Assembly: GCF_016906535.1 (NCBI RefSeq)
Contig: NC_057371.1
Span: forward strand, 2,232,001 to 2,296,000
Direction: 5' to 3'
DNA length: 64,000 bases
Source of the DNA: Rhizoctonia solani
Taxonomy: Eukaryota > Basidiomycota > Agaricomycetes > Cantharellales > Ceratobasidiaceae
Shown here: positions 33,041 to 44,158 of the stretch, piece after piece
Numbering within the stretch: position 1 is the stretch's first letter
How the letters are laid out: each line of letters opens with the position of its first letter
Notes under the pieces: model-generated
Told to the model about the DNA's origin: nothing
The model's database searches: none
What the model saw: the letters and a program-made list of their open reading frames with translations, nothing else
Made by a program: the position numbers and the translations under genes

Positions 33041-33816
33041 TTTTATACGATTTTTTATTGAATTATATATATGTTTTTACAGATGCTTCTCAAACATGTT
33101 TGACTTAAGTTATGACGCCAGAAACATACTCTTGAGCACGCGCGCTCCCGACCGTGTCGCTGGTCACGTACCCGACAACACTACGGCGCTTATCGGTCAC
33201 AACACAATATCTCTTACCGGATATAGGCTACGACACAGCCACGACACAAGGTCGTGACGGTCAGCCAACCGTCAGTTGACACCTTCCTACCGCCGGTAAG
33301 TATTGGAAAAAGTTCAGAAATCGGAAATTTTGAGGGGGGTGGGTCTCACATGTGGAAAAAAATGAGCCCCCACGTCCGGCGCTTAGTTTCTGGGGCCCGT
33401 GCTGCGACCTCGGAATGGCGTAGTGGGCGTTTTTGAGTGACCTTACTGGCTCTATCAATTGATATTGGACTACGGAGTCAGTTACTCTGCAAAACTGGAG
33501 GGCGAATTGGCTGATCACACGCCAGAGGCTGTATAAAACAGCAAGGGCGTAAAAGTAAAATCAGCGAGATGGCCGGTAGACCAAATGCTCAATCTAGTAA
33601 AGGAGTACCGATCGAGATAATCACATGACCTATTCACAGGCTGTGCCTATTCAATTCTCCTTTGAGCGCGCTGCGTCTGGCAGTGTTGATTTCTCCCCGG
33701 CGATCAAATCGACTGGTTTGACCTGATGTTACCAACTTACTCCACTGCCGCAATATAAGCCCCCCTCCTATAAGTGATTGTAGAGCGGACGGACTTCGGG
33801 AGACCACTCTCTCACC
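33041..33816. other. Intergenic region
   Basis: No gene supported. Contains the right inverted-repeat arm at 33365-33405. The last 80 bases before 33817 are C/T-rich (AAGCCCCCCTCCTATAAG), consistent with a fungal core promoter. Confidence 0.5.
33365..33405. repeat. Right arm of long inverted repeat
   Basis: AGCCCCCACGTCCGGCGCTT followed by AGTTTCTGGGGCCCGTGCTGC; reverse complement resembles 31247-31291. Confidence 0.45.
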
Positions 33817-34489
33817 ATGCCTGGTCCTGCCTATGTTCGTGCCAGCCAGCGTTATGCACCTGTTCAGACCACTGCTACTAATAGCAATGGGCACGGAGAG
33901 AAACTCATCAGCCTCGCGACGAGTCCATCGATGATGAGCGACGGACTTCCTTCTACCGAGTTGGATAAAATGACTATGATCCTCTCGGACCGTCTGAAGG
34001 AAGTCATCGAGCGGGTTCGTGCTCGTATTTAGCACAAGTTTGATTTGACTGATGGGTTTACAGCAAGACATATTGATCGAGGAAGGAAAGTGTCAAAAAG
34101 ACTATGGGGAGGTACTAGCACGAACAATGCTCACAACATGCTTGATGGTGAGCCATCTCCTTTGACACGCTTGAATAGTGCTAAGTGGCATACAGGGAAC
34201 AATTTTATCCATATTTACACTCTTGTTGAAGTCACATATAACTGCATCGGGTCGTGACTCTCCTGGAGTGCATCTTGTTTGGGCAGTCACTCTAGTTTCA
34301 CTCATACTTGCTGTGCTCCTCTCCATCGCCATCCCGCTCATTCAATCTTTCGCCGACGCGTTTGGGAGACCCATTCGAGGAGAGTACACGAAATGGATTT
34401 ACAGGCCATCGGTTATCCTCACAGGCACGTTGTTGGTACAGGGGGCGTCGCTGTTATTCTATCTAGTTATAGTGGCTGTGTGCCTATAG
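33817..34489 (+). CDS. Small membrane protein, three exons
   Basis: Exons 33817-34014, 34064-34147 and 34196-34489 with 49- and 48-bp introns (donors GTTCGT and GTGAGC, acceptors TTTACAG and CATACAG); total 576 nt, 191 residues. The join produces one continuous amphipathic stretch (DRLKEVIERQDILIEEGKCQ). Two clear membrane spans follow (VHLVWAVTLVSLILAVLLSI and VILTGTLLVQGASLLFYLVI), with a possible third weak one at GTILSIFTLLL. The N-terminal 60 residues are polar and Ser/Thr-rich. I do not recognise the family. It faces the next gene tail to tail. Confidence 0.7.
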
Positions 34490-34716
34490 CCTCATGTCTT
34501 ATTTATCTGTCTTTATTTGATTATCTTGTTCTCATATGGACGCCATGTATGCACTCCTTGGATTACGTTCCGATTCGTTCTGTACCGTTTTTACGCTTCC
34601 ACGCGTTGTATATAATCTATGCACTTCCAGAATACACAAAAATCCCATATATAGGGCACAAACACACAAACAACCAATCAATCCCAAAGGAAGAGAAAAA
34701 AACTAGTGAAAAAAGG

Positions 34717-37700
34717 CTACAGATCATCCATGCGCATTCTGAACTCGGACACTGAGCGGTCTTTCGAATCCATCGAAGACCTTAAATCTCGCTCCACATA
34801 CTCCATCCTTCGTCGAGCCGTATCTCCAGCCTCGGGAATGGTCGCTTCCATCGCAGTATCATCCGACATTCCACCCTCAGAGTATGTTTCCAGCGCGTCG
34901 GACGTGGTCGTTGTCATCGTATAGTCTATTCCCGGCTTGGGTTGTCAAACCCAACTCGAGCCTGTAGAAAATGAAGATGCAAACGCACCCTGTTGTTGTT
35001 CCTGTTCGCGCAGCTGGGTGCGCAGAATCTCGACCTCGTGTCGCAGTGCAGCAGCTTCGGCGCCATCTCGGCGAAGGCGTATGCACTCAGCTTCAATACG
35101 CAAGACACGCGCCATGTGTTCGGGCGTGACGTCTTGTTGGGCGGCTGGCTGAGTTTGTTCTAGGAGAGCTCGCTCGGCTTGCATCCCGCGCAAGACGCTT
35201 TGAGTTTCTGGACTTGTGCCTGGCGGGAACTCTATTGCCGGAAGTGACTGAGGGGGAGGAACGGGAGGAGCCAATTGCGCAATGAGCGGGGTGAGAGGCG
35301 TGGTGGGAATAATCGGGGGAACGAGCCCGGTCCCGACCTCACGCATCACCGGAATCCGCATCTCGGCCCTCCTAGCCGCATGTGCACTCCCTAAAACAAG
35401 TTGCAACGGAGACTCGCGAACAGGTCTTCCTCGTGCCAATGGAGACGATGCGATCCCATGTTTCGGGCTCGCTCCCAGCCCCGTACTATTGCCGAGCTGG
35501 CTCGGGGCCGTCATGCGGCGTTTCTTGGTGCTCGGGGGTGTGGCGGGAGAAGGAGACATGAACTTGAACATCGGAAGGAGTTTACGCGCTGTGGGTTTGG
35601 ACGTGTTCGACGCCAATTCAGCAATCGTCGCGCCCGTTGTACCGTTTCCAATTGTGGTATTTATCCCAGTTGTCCCAGCTTCGGCGGCTGTACTGATTGC
35701 TCCAACCGCAGCAGTCGAGGGAGCCTCGACGCTTTCATGCACAGGAGTGATAAACGCAAACTGGACGGTGTTGTTGGTCGAACGTGGAGGGGTGCTAGGC
35801 GCAAGAGAGCTTGAACGTGGACGAACGATCGGAGGTTCAGTCTGAGTATTCGGTGCCGGGTCGGACTGTCTGCGAATAGGCGAATCGGTAGGGGCGGACA
35901 AGTTGTCTGATGAGCCTTTAGTTTCGGGAGTGGGTGAGCTCTTGGGCGGGGGAGCAGGGAGTGATTCGTAAGCCGGTAAGCCGGTCAAATCAAACACAGG
36001 GGGAAGTGGTGAAAGCCGAGCCGTTCTAGAACTCGAACGTGATCGGTCTTGTTGATGCTGTACAAGTGCGGAATGAAGTATTGGGGAGGGTTGAAGGATA
36101 GCAGCTGGTTGAAGTACGGGGGTTAGATCGATCAGAGGCTCAACCACCGGTGCCGGGGTATTCGCCGCAGGTTCTTGACGAGACACTACAGGAGGCGGAA
36201 GCAGGAATTCTCCGATAGGAGATATAGTGCGCGGGGATGGGGTTGGTCCAAGAGCCGGCTCGGCCAAACCCGGAGATAAGCGGTCAGGAACAGTGGTTTG
36301 TGTAGTTTCGTGGCTCTCTGAAGTTTGTTTCCTGCCCTTCTTTCGTAGGGAAACGCCAAATGACGGTTCGATGTACGATGTGCTGGGTAGATCAACGACT
36401 TCGACCCGAGGTGCGCGGACTTTGCTGGGTGTAAGCGCCGGTAAAAGAGGCATGAGGTCTTGTCCGCGTGGACCTGGTCCATCTTGATCCTGCCCGCTCT
36501 GTGATCGAACGGTGTCTTGAGGCGATTCCGGTAGTCGTTGGTCCTTGTCCTTTGCTCCAAGTTTGGCCCTGGCCTTACTGGTCGTGGCCTCACTCCCCGA
36601 GTCTACACCGATACCCGAATCTCGTAAATTACTACGTCTTGGTTTCGTTGCGGGCTGAGGAATGACAATGCGGCTGTCGTCACTGTTCGAGTCCGAGACG
36701 GTGACGGTTGGTCGCGACGCTCTTGAACGTCCTCTATAATCAGATATCGAGGCCGAAGACCGGGGTCGAGGCTGAGAAGATCCAGGACGCTGTGGGGTTG
36801 GCTCCGAAGCCGAAGAATCCTCGCGCTGAATCCCGGGGTTCAACCTCGGCGAGGCCTGGGGTTCCGACATGGACGACGGGGCACAATCCGATGATTCAGA
36901 ATGAACATTTGGGCGAGACGATGGCCGTTTAGATTTCGAGCTGGACGCTGTGGGTTGAGGCCTAGCCCATTCGGGAAGTTGGGCCCAGGAACTAGATGTA
37001 CGTATTTCGCTTGTCGCGCGGTTAAACTCGGCGGTGGCAAGCTAATAATGACGCACTTCAATCCCGATTTGGGTTGAGATGAACAGGATGAGACGTACCT
37101 CTGCCTTGAGCCGAGCAACTTCCTTCTCTAGTCTCTTGTTCTCCTTGACTGCGCTGTCGTATGCAGCAATGGCCTCTCCGCGGGACATTTTGGATGAATT
37201 AGAGGTTTCGGTCCCACTGTCGGGTGCCTCTGAGTTTACACTCTTGCTCAGGTTTCGTTTGAGTTCGACATCTCGCAATTCCACCATGGCCTCCAGCCTC
37301 GCTATCTTTCTCTCCGATTCATCCCGGTCCCTACCAGCCTGAGACCGAATAACATCGAGCTGGGTAGTCAATGCAGTAACAAGTGCGGTTGTGTAGGCCG
37401 ACGAGTCAGATGGTGAATCGTATTTACTTCTACGGCCTGGTGCTCCAGGGCGAGCTCGAGGAGGGGAGAGTGGGATGGGGAGATGAAGGTTTGAGTGTGC
37501 GAGAACCTTGTAATCATTGGCTGCGCCAACTGTAACCAATCAAGTAAGCAAGCGACCAAATATTATATAATTAACCTTACCTTTTTCGACCACCAACTCT
37601 AGCACTGAGGTCATTTCAGCCAAGTCTTCGTTGGCTGCGTTACGCTCGTACTCGAGCCGCCGTGCGCGTGCAGCCAATTTGTCATAGGACTCTTGGAACG

Positions 37701-37886
37701 AAGCGATCTCGGATGCATGAGTCAGGTTCTGGGAGTCGAGGGTATCAAGTGCAACGAGTAATCGGGCCTGGAGCTGTGTTGCATGGGCAGTGAGTGTTGC
37801 CAGTTGGTTGGCCTACATGATCATCAGCGGCAATCCATATCAGTCCTGCCTATACCTACACTTTGTTTCCCTAAAGAGCACGACAT
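34717..37886 (-). CDS. Coiled-coil, Ser/Pro-rich protein of unknown function
   Basis: Five exons on minus: 37886-37860, 37812-37581, 37529-37099, 37041-34989 and 34925-34717; total 2952 nt, 983 residues, with introns of 47, 51, 57 and 63 bp that all keep phase. The first 80 residues form a coiled coil (ANQLATLTAHATQLQARLLV ... SYDKLAARARRLEYERNAAN), a second lies near residues 120-230 (ESERKIARLEAMVELRDVEL, ENKRLEKEVARLKAE), the middle is long, disordered and rich in Ser, Pro and Thr, and a third coil is near the end (EAECIRLRRDGAEAAALRHE). If the last intron is not used, the protein ends earlier at 34945. It may be a scaffold or cytoskeletal protein; no domain identifies it. Confidence 0.75.
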
Positions 37887-38050
37887 CTCCCTCTTCTGTG
37901 TTTGTTTAATAATCAAAAATGTCAATAATTTAGCCGTCGTTCAACTTGGCATCCCCAGAGGCGGCGGTTTGTTGGATGAGTGTCACGTGTGATTGAGCTT
38001 CATGTCACGCGATCTGACCGCTTTTGGAGTAGTATGATTTGCAAAAGGTG
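37887..38050. promoter_or_regulatory. Divergent promoter between coiled-coil gene and TatD gene
   Basis: 164 bp separate the two start codons. It contains GTCACGTGTGATT (near 37982), and CTCACGTGACAT lies just inside the longest TatD frame at 38056. Two CACGTG cores in a shared promoter suggest one bHLH-type factor could act on both genes. Confidence 0.45.
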
Positions 38051-39617
38051 ATGTCTCACGTGACATCTCTGATGCTGCGACGGTTTCCGTTTGTGATTAG
38101 CCGCAATATCCGAATGGGAAAGAAGTCCAAAGCCCCTAAGCTGCCCGAGACCTGTCTCGATGTTCCGCAGGTGGGATCGCTGGCCGGTATTCAAGGTAGA
38201 TAATGTGCTAGTAAATGTGTATATTTAATGCTAATTGGTGCCAGTTACCCCCATCTATGACACACATACTCATTTACACTCCACATTCGAGGCCTACCGC
38301 AAGGAATACCCTGAAGGCCGATACACAACGATACCAGAATTTGTAAAAGGATACTACACACGAGCCACTGAACAAAGCCAATCCATCCATATTCCCGTAA
38401 AATCCCTTGTCGACGTATGGTGCGAGGCTCCTATTCTCAAGGAATGGCGTACGTTGGCAGATTCAGCCCTGACCCCCGAGTCACGCGCAGAGAAGTGGGG
38501 AGATATTGAGTATCATTTTGTCATGGGTGAGTACTCCCGTACGGCTCGTCAATAAAACTAATTGGCACCCAGGCGTACATCCGTGAGTCATACGCCACAG
38601 TATTGGAATAGTGCATTGAGCCTTGATAGTCACGAGGCACAATACTACAACGATGAAGTAGAAGCTGAGCTGTGAGTAATTTCTCACATGCAGTGGCTTG
38701 TCCGTAACGTTTCGTAGGCTGGAGGCCATGAAGCATCCACGGAATGTAGGCCTGGGAGAGATAGGACTTGACTATCACTATAATAACTCGCCTCAAGATG
38801 TCCAGAAAGAAGTGCTAGTTCGGCAAATCAAGTGAGTGAATCGTAGGTGGGTATGTTATACTACTAAATTGATTCAGGCACGCTATCAATCTTGGAAAAC
38901 CGCTCACCATCCATACACGAGAAGCCGATGATGATATTTGGGATATCCTTTCTAACAATGTTCCAAAGGACTGGAAGGTATTATGCTCCTCCATGCTGCT
39001 ATTTTTCTACTAACGCATCCCAGATCCATATTCACTGTTTCACTGACTCTCCAGTTCTCGCCAAAAAACTCCTGGACCATTTCCCAAACTTGTACATCGG
39101 AATAACCGGTACGGCATACAATCTTGCTCGCACACTTTGAATTTGACTCGTTCACGTCCTTTAGGTGTTATAACATACTCAACCAACGAGAACACGGCTG
39201 CCGTCGTTCGGATGCTCGCTACTTCTGCACCGGTCGACCCATCTCGGTCTCCATTGCGAATTTTGCTCGAGACCGACGCACCATATATGGTCCCCGCTAA
39301 TTTGACCAAACACCAGCAGCAGACGATGGGGCTTAAGTCCAATGCGCGGTATCTTACATCTTATATTCTTCTCGGAATATCACTAATGAACTGGAAATAG
39401 AATGCCGCTCTGTCACGCGGGGATGATCCCATGGACAGCGGAATTTGTTGCAAGTGCAGCAAACCAGGGTGTCGTAGACCAGGTAGTCAAGGAAGTAGAA
39501 AACGGTGGAGTAAAAGAGGTAGAAGGTGCTTCGGAGGCTAGCGACAAGAAAGTATGGACGGCCGCGGAGGTGATGAAGATCGCGAGGGAGAATGCTAAAC
39601 ATGTTTATGGAGTTTGA
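38051..39617 (+). CDS. TatD-family metal-dependent hydrolase
   Basis: Nine exons: 38051-38195, 38245-38526, 38573-38582, 38630-38671, 38718-38831, 38878-38977, 39024-39108, 39165-39348, 39401-39617; 1179 nt, 392 residues. TatD proteins are Mg-dependent DNases of the amidohydrolase (TIM-barrel) superfamily. Metal ligands are visible: DTHTHLH (HxH), GVHPHE, GEIGLDYHYN, TIHTREADDD, IHCFTDS and LETDAPY. The third exon is only 10 nt and encodes the middle of GVHP. Three in-frame ATGs (38051, 38072, 38114) precede the domain; the longer forms add LRRFPFVISRNIR, which looks like a mitochondrial presequence. 38114 is an equally good start. A 58-residue variable insert follows the first motif. Confidence 0.92.
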
Positions 39618-42243
39618 ATCTAGAGCACGTCTTGGTGAGATAGATCTTGTCTTTGACTCTTGAAACGAATAGAGTTTGGGTACAGTTCACTTGTGCGCGA
39701 GACAAGAGTGCCTAGAAATTTTGTGTGATGGAACCATATTCTATCGTACAGCCTTATGGATTTCGTTGAAGTCCCATTTCATGTACATGTCATTTGGATC
39801 TGATACGTGCGCTATCGACCCGAGCATTAGTCTGCTCTAACCACGCTGCTTCAACTTGGGCCTAATTATCAGTGTTCAAGAACGTGTCAAGACTCAGCTT
39901 GTATTGAAGCGTAACCAAGGGCAAGTAGGCTCGAATTCTAAACTTGAGAGGGCTTCAAGTCTTGGCAAACCACTCCAGTGTTTTCTTTGCTGCATCTTGT
40001 ATCCTTTTTGTTAGATGTGCGGCGCGCCAGCGCCGTCACGTGATCGTATGGTCCTCGACAGTCGAGGCTCTCTACCCCTATTCCATTCAGGGGGTCTATA
40101 TATTCTTGTATCGACTACCTTGTTCCTGCACGCTCGTCTCCTACCGTACTGAGACGTCCCGTGCAGGTGTTAGACATCTGACACTTTTCTGTATTTGTCT
40201 AGGACTTTCTATCGGAAATACGCTGCATCATTGGGTTGGACTATTTCCATGATATCCTAGGAAGAACCTGCAGGTTGTCTACTAATCGATCATGCATCAG
40301 GATCACAAAGTCCAGGGTACACTCGTGGTATGCAATTGCATTTATCAGAGAAGGGGGCGGCCTTCGTGTATGTGCTATAAATACATACATGCGTCCACTA
40401 TCGATTGAAACGTGACTGACCACTCAAATGAAGTTGAATCGACGTGGTTAATGTATAGGATTTGCGGCATGTGCTCGCGAGCTAGTATGTACTATGGAGA
40501 CTCCGACCGAAGCCAACCCTATAAATTGCAAGAAGAATAGTGAGTATGAGAAGCTCGGCTTTACGACCACCGAAAATATGCAGATATTTTGCAACCTGCA
40601 AGTACCTCTTTTTTGACAACACCCATCTCTAACGCCCCCCCCCCCTCCACATATATCTCGAAGCTGGCATGACCTGTTCATTAAAGTTTCATGAAATCAA
40701 GTCATCCTCTTGAAAAGGCGCACCAGCCTATCTGGGATTACAGGGGACCTAATAACTTTACCTAATTTATAGGTTTAATCTCATATACTTGCGTTATGCG
40801 TATCGCGAAGATTGCGCCATTTTATCCAATAAGCCACCGTATAGCTTCGATAGATCTTCCTTGGCGCTGGCGTTTTGTGTCGACATGCTTGCAGGAAGGG
40901 AAGATCTACGCTGCGGATCATTGTGAGGTCTTCCAAGTCAAAGCTGAGTTCTGCGCTTAGTGTGCGTTCAGGACCACAGATTGTCTATTACCAGTGTGTT
41001 TATGAAAATCTCGAACAGACAATGCAGTGCATACCCACCTCACCAAATATCTAACACTGGTCGCCTTCGCTTCAGTCACGACGGCAACTAAACCCTCCCT
41101 ATTAGACCTCCTAATTTACTGTACCTCTTCAGCCGTTTCAGCGGTGTAGCTCCTAAGTTATGCACTTATCCATATTTACACTGGGTTAATAATGATTCGT
41201 TCCTGCCTTTTTATACCTTTGGTCTAACCTAGCTAGCATACATTAGATCATTACCAAATTGCGTATACGATCCGAATGCAAATGTACTGAAGATATTCTA
41301 CGAAAGCTGGGTGATGGTGTACCCACTAATGCACCAATTCCCTGACTTCGTAGATGTAATCTAAGTTGGTGAATAGTCCACAGAGGTTGCGTAAGTAGTC
41401 CAGTTCGAATTCAACCTGTTTACAACGACTATCTTACCTGCTGTGACTGACACTCAGTCAAGCTCAAAGACAGATGATGGACGCGTGGGTATCTCGCGCA
41501 TGAAGCGCATACGGTTGTAGATTTATTCAATCAAGTCAATGAGGCTAACTCAGACACGCGTATCATGGGTGGTGATTGTGCATGTTATATAGATGTTATT
41601 CTCCTTTCTGGCGAATTGTGTCCAGTTGAAGGGAAGCGCTAAATTGGTTCGTGCCAGAAGGTCCGAGGCAAGTTGCCACTGCCTTCGATCACTGATATTA
41701 CCGGAAAGATGGCATAGCCTTGAACTTTAAGCGCCTAAGGCTTAACTTATGCATACACATCTCAAGACTACAAACTTTCCCTCATATTTGGCTCGGTTTG
41801 CGAGATCATGGAGCTCCTACTTCAGATGGTGGACTGACGTGGTTGGAGCGAGAATTGGAAGTCAGGTGCGAGGGGCTGAGGTCTCGAGTTTGCAAGCGAT
41901 ACCCGTTGAATTCGAATTGAACGTCGCCTCAAGTATATCCCATACATACGGTGCCAACGCTTGACTGCTGCGCTGGGTGGCGAAGAAGCATATCAAACGG
42001 TAGGACAACACGATACTCACAGAAGAGGTATTTTGACATTGTATGTGGCTGGAATTTGATAGAGATGTGGCTGAATGGCCCATCAAATTTCTTTAACAAG
42101 ATACTGGAGGTGCTATTTGCTCCATAGGGTGACCCTGTGTCCTGCGGAAAGCCCAACGCCCACTCATCGCTGTGCAAAGTTGCATCGCGACTAAATACCC
42201 CTGCTGGAGCCCTATCCACTACTACCTCCTAAGCATCCGAGAT
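39618..42243. other. Long gene-poor region
   Basis: 2.6 kb in which I see no gene with supporting splice signals, motifs or codon bias. Only short frames of about 60-100 codons occur on both strands. A C-run (near 40640) and scattered CACGTGA-type sequence (40036) are present. It may hold untranslated ends, decayed sequence or unrecognised non-coding transcripts. Confidence 0.5.
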
Positions 42244-43629
42244 ATGCAGGCGTGCGCTTATTCTGGGAATACAAATATCGACGTTGGGGAAGATCCCATA
42301 GTTGATCCTTTGGTCGAAAATCTAGGTTTGTGGATAGATCCCATATTGTGTTGTTTAGTCGCATAGAGCTGATCAACACCAGAGCATCTAAAAGTGGACG
42401 ATACCCGTATAAAGAGGGAGCAGAGCGATGAAAGTGATTCCGGTTCTAGTATATCGAGCAGATTACAATCGAGCCACAGCTCAACCACGCACACATACCC
42501 GAATATTAAATATCTACCTCGCACACGCGCAGTAAGTTATTTTTTACCTTGTTATCTTGTTTCGCCGGTCGCTGAAAGAAAGATACAGCCAAACTCGGAG
42601 AATATATCCATAAAAATTAGTTGGGAAGCTGGTCAGCTACTTCTCAACGATCGCGGTAAGATTAAGTTGTGGACTGCGGTCTGATGTAGCCGGTGCTCAC
42701 CAACATTAATCGCAGTATTTTTCTGGCACTATGAACCCCCACAACTCCGTCGATTATATTGCTGGTGTATACATTACATACCGGTGGCTATGGGCATTGA
42801 AGCTGAGAGCCAGATATGGCACGTAGTGCTTACGAATACTGGTTTACCGTCCGATTTTCAGCTCGACCATAACTGCAGACTCCCGCACTCGAACTTTGTT
42901 GGTAACATTGGAATTGTAGGAAACTATCGTATGACGCTACCCAATCGTAGCTGTCCTAGGGCGCTCTCAAAGCTTTCCGATGGCAGCCCTGTGTCATTAT
43001 ACGAAGATATTCATCACGCCCGTCAGGAAGAGTATTCTATGGGGTTGATACCCCTGCCGACAGAACAGCATATGTACAGCTTCCCGATCCAAGGATTAGC
43101 AGTTAATATGGGTCTCGGCTCGCACATACCACTAGCGTTACCGCCACTGCTACCACCAGGCTTAATTAATGATAACATTGCTTCGCGATTCCACCAGGAG
43201 CCGAGTTCAAATCAAGAGGTTTTGGCTTCCGTAATGTTTACGGATTTTCAACCCAGCTCAAGACAGAGCCCTCAAGCACCGCCTGCTTCAGTGCTAGCCA
43301 CAGAAGGGGAGACAGGCATTGTGAGCCCGGTAATCGTAGGAATGTTGATGGAAGTTGGCGACACGCCTCCTAGTGAAGAACAAGTCGCGGAGTTTACAAG
43401 GAGCTTTCGGAAGGACGGAGTCGGAAAAGGCGCAACTATGATCATCTGTCTTCATTGCCCGCAAGGCTCAGGTAAGAGTTTTATGCCGGACCTTAGGCCG
43501 TGGCATTTGAAGGTGAGATATCTAGGAAATGGTCGGAATGTGCTTCTCATTCCTTGTGCAGCGACATTTAATGAGTCATTTCCGGAAAGGAAAGTAACAA
43601 TAAACAAGAGAGTACTAGCATGTGGTTAG
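42244..43629 (+). CDS. Hypothetical protein, four exons
   Basis: Exons 42244-42325, 42383-42531, 42583-42655 and 42716-43629, introns 51-60 bp with GTTTGT, GTAAGT and GTAAGA donors; 1218 nt, 405 residues. Starts MQACAYSGNTNIDVGEDP and has an acidic/Ser stretch (EQSDESDSGSSISSRLQSSH). After it comes a folded-looking segment (SWEAGQLLLNDR then VFFWHYEPPQLRRLYCWCIH), and a Cys/His-bearing C-terminus (ICLHCPQ ... RPWHLKVRYL ... LLIPC) that could be a degenerate zinc-binding motif. I do not recognise the family. Splice agreement makes a real gene likely. Confidence 0.6.
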
Positions 43630-44041
43630 ATAACCAGATAGAAGAGCAAGAGTGAATATAATTAAACCACAAAGCGGTTCTTCAGGACCATCACAATCTA
43701 CTGTCGGACTGTAGGATCCAAAATACAGCTATGTATGTATTCTACTGCTTTCTATGTAATCGTATTTGCTATTCAGAGAAACCACGTTGTTCAAGAGATG
43801 GAGGACACTGTTTTAGTCCCCACCAGCAAGGAGAATTGGAGGAAATGCTGAAATAAATGATTTTTTGCATTTAGACGTATGCGGGCTTATTGCTTAAATT
43901 CGAATAACCTATCATTAACATGACCAACCAGATCCGTAGCTAAAATTAGAAATATTTATCGGTCTGATATTCAGCGGCTTTTGCGAGCACGAATAGGGCC
44001 TAAAAAGCTGAACACATAAGAGTATTAAGGACAAAAAAAGA
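43630..44041. other. Intergenic region
   Basis: Between the hypothetical gene and tRNA-Lys. Nothing recognisable. Confidence 0.5.
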
Positions 44042-44158
44042 AGCCCCACGCGGGGCTCGAACCCGCAGCCTTGAGATTACATAGTACACAATACCGTAAT
44101 GTGTTTTACTGCCGAGGCTTGTAAAAGTCTCACGCTCTACCGATTGAGCTAGCAGGGC
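44042..44158 (-). tRNA. tRNA-Lys (UUU) with 44-nt intron
   Basis: Minus strand. 5' half GCCCTGCTAGCTCAATCGGT with A box TAGCTCAATCGG, anticodon stem TGAGA, loop CTTTTA-A with anticodon TTT, then TCTCA and the T arm GCGGGTTCGAGCCCCGC (B box GGTTCGAGCCC). The 3' acceptor GTGGGGC pairs with GCCCTGC allowing G-U pairs. The intron (44078-44121) lies between positions 37 and 38, the standard place for nuclear tRNA introns. Confidence 0.93.

Noticed and set aside
34045..34257. 70-codon frame MTDGFTARHIDRGRK
   Set aside because: Overlaps the second exon of the small membrane protein in another register; the spliced model explains the locus better.
35282..35845. 187-codon plus-strand frame
   Set aside because: Antisense to the long Ser/Pro-rich exon of the minus-strand coiled-coil gene, which has confirmed splice phase; a compositional shadow.
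39944..40252. 102-codon frame in the long spacer
   Set aside because: No splice partners, no motif, odd Cys/Arg-rich composition and no promoter-like sequence; below what I can support.
40640..40655. C-run as a possible regulatory tract
   Set aside because: Simple homopolymer with no associated gene or repeat.
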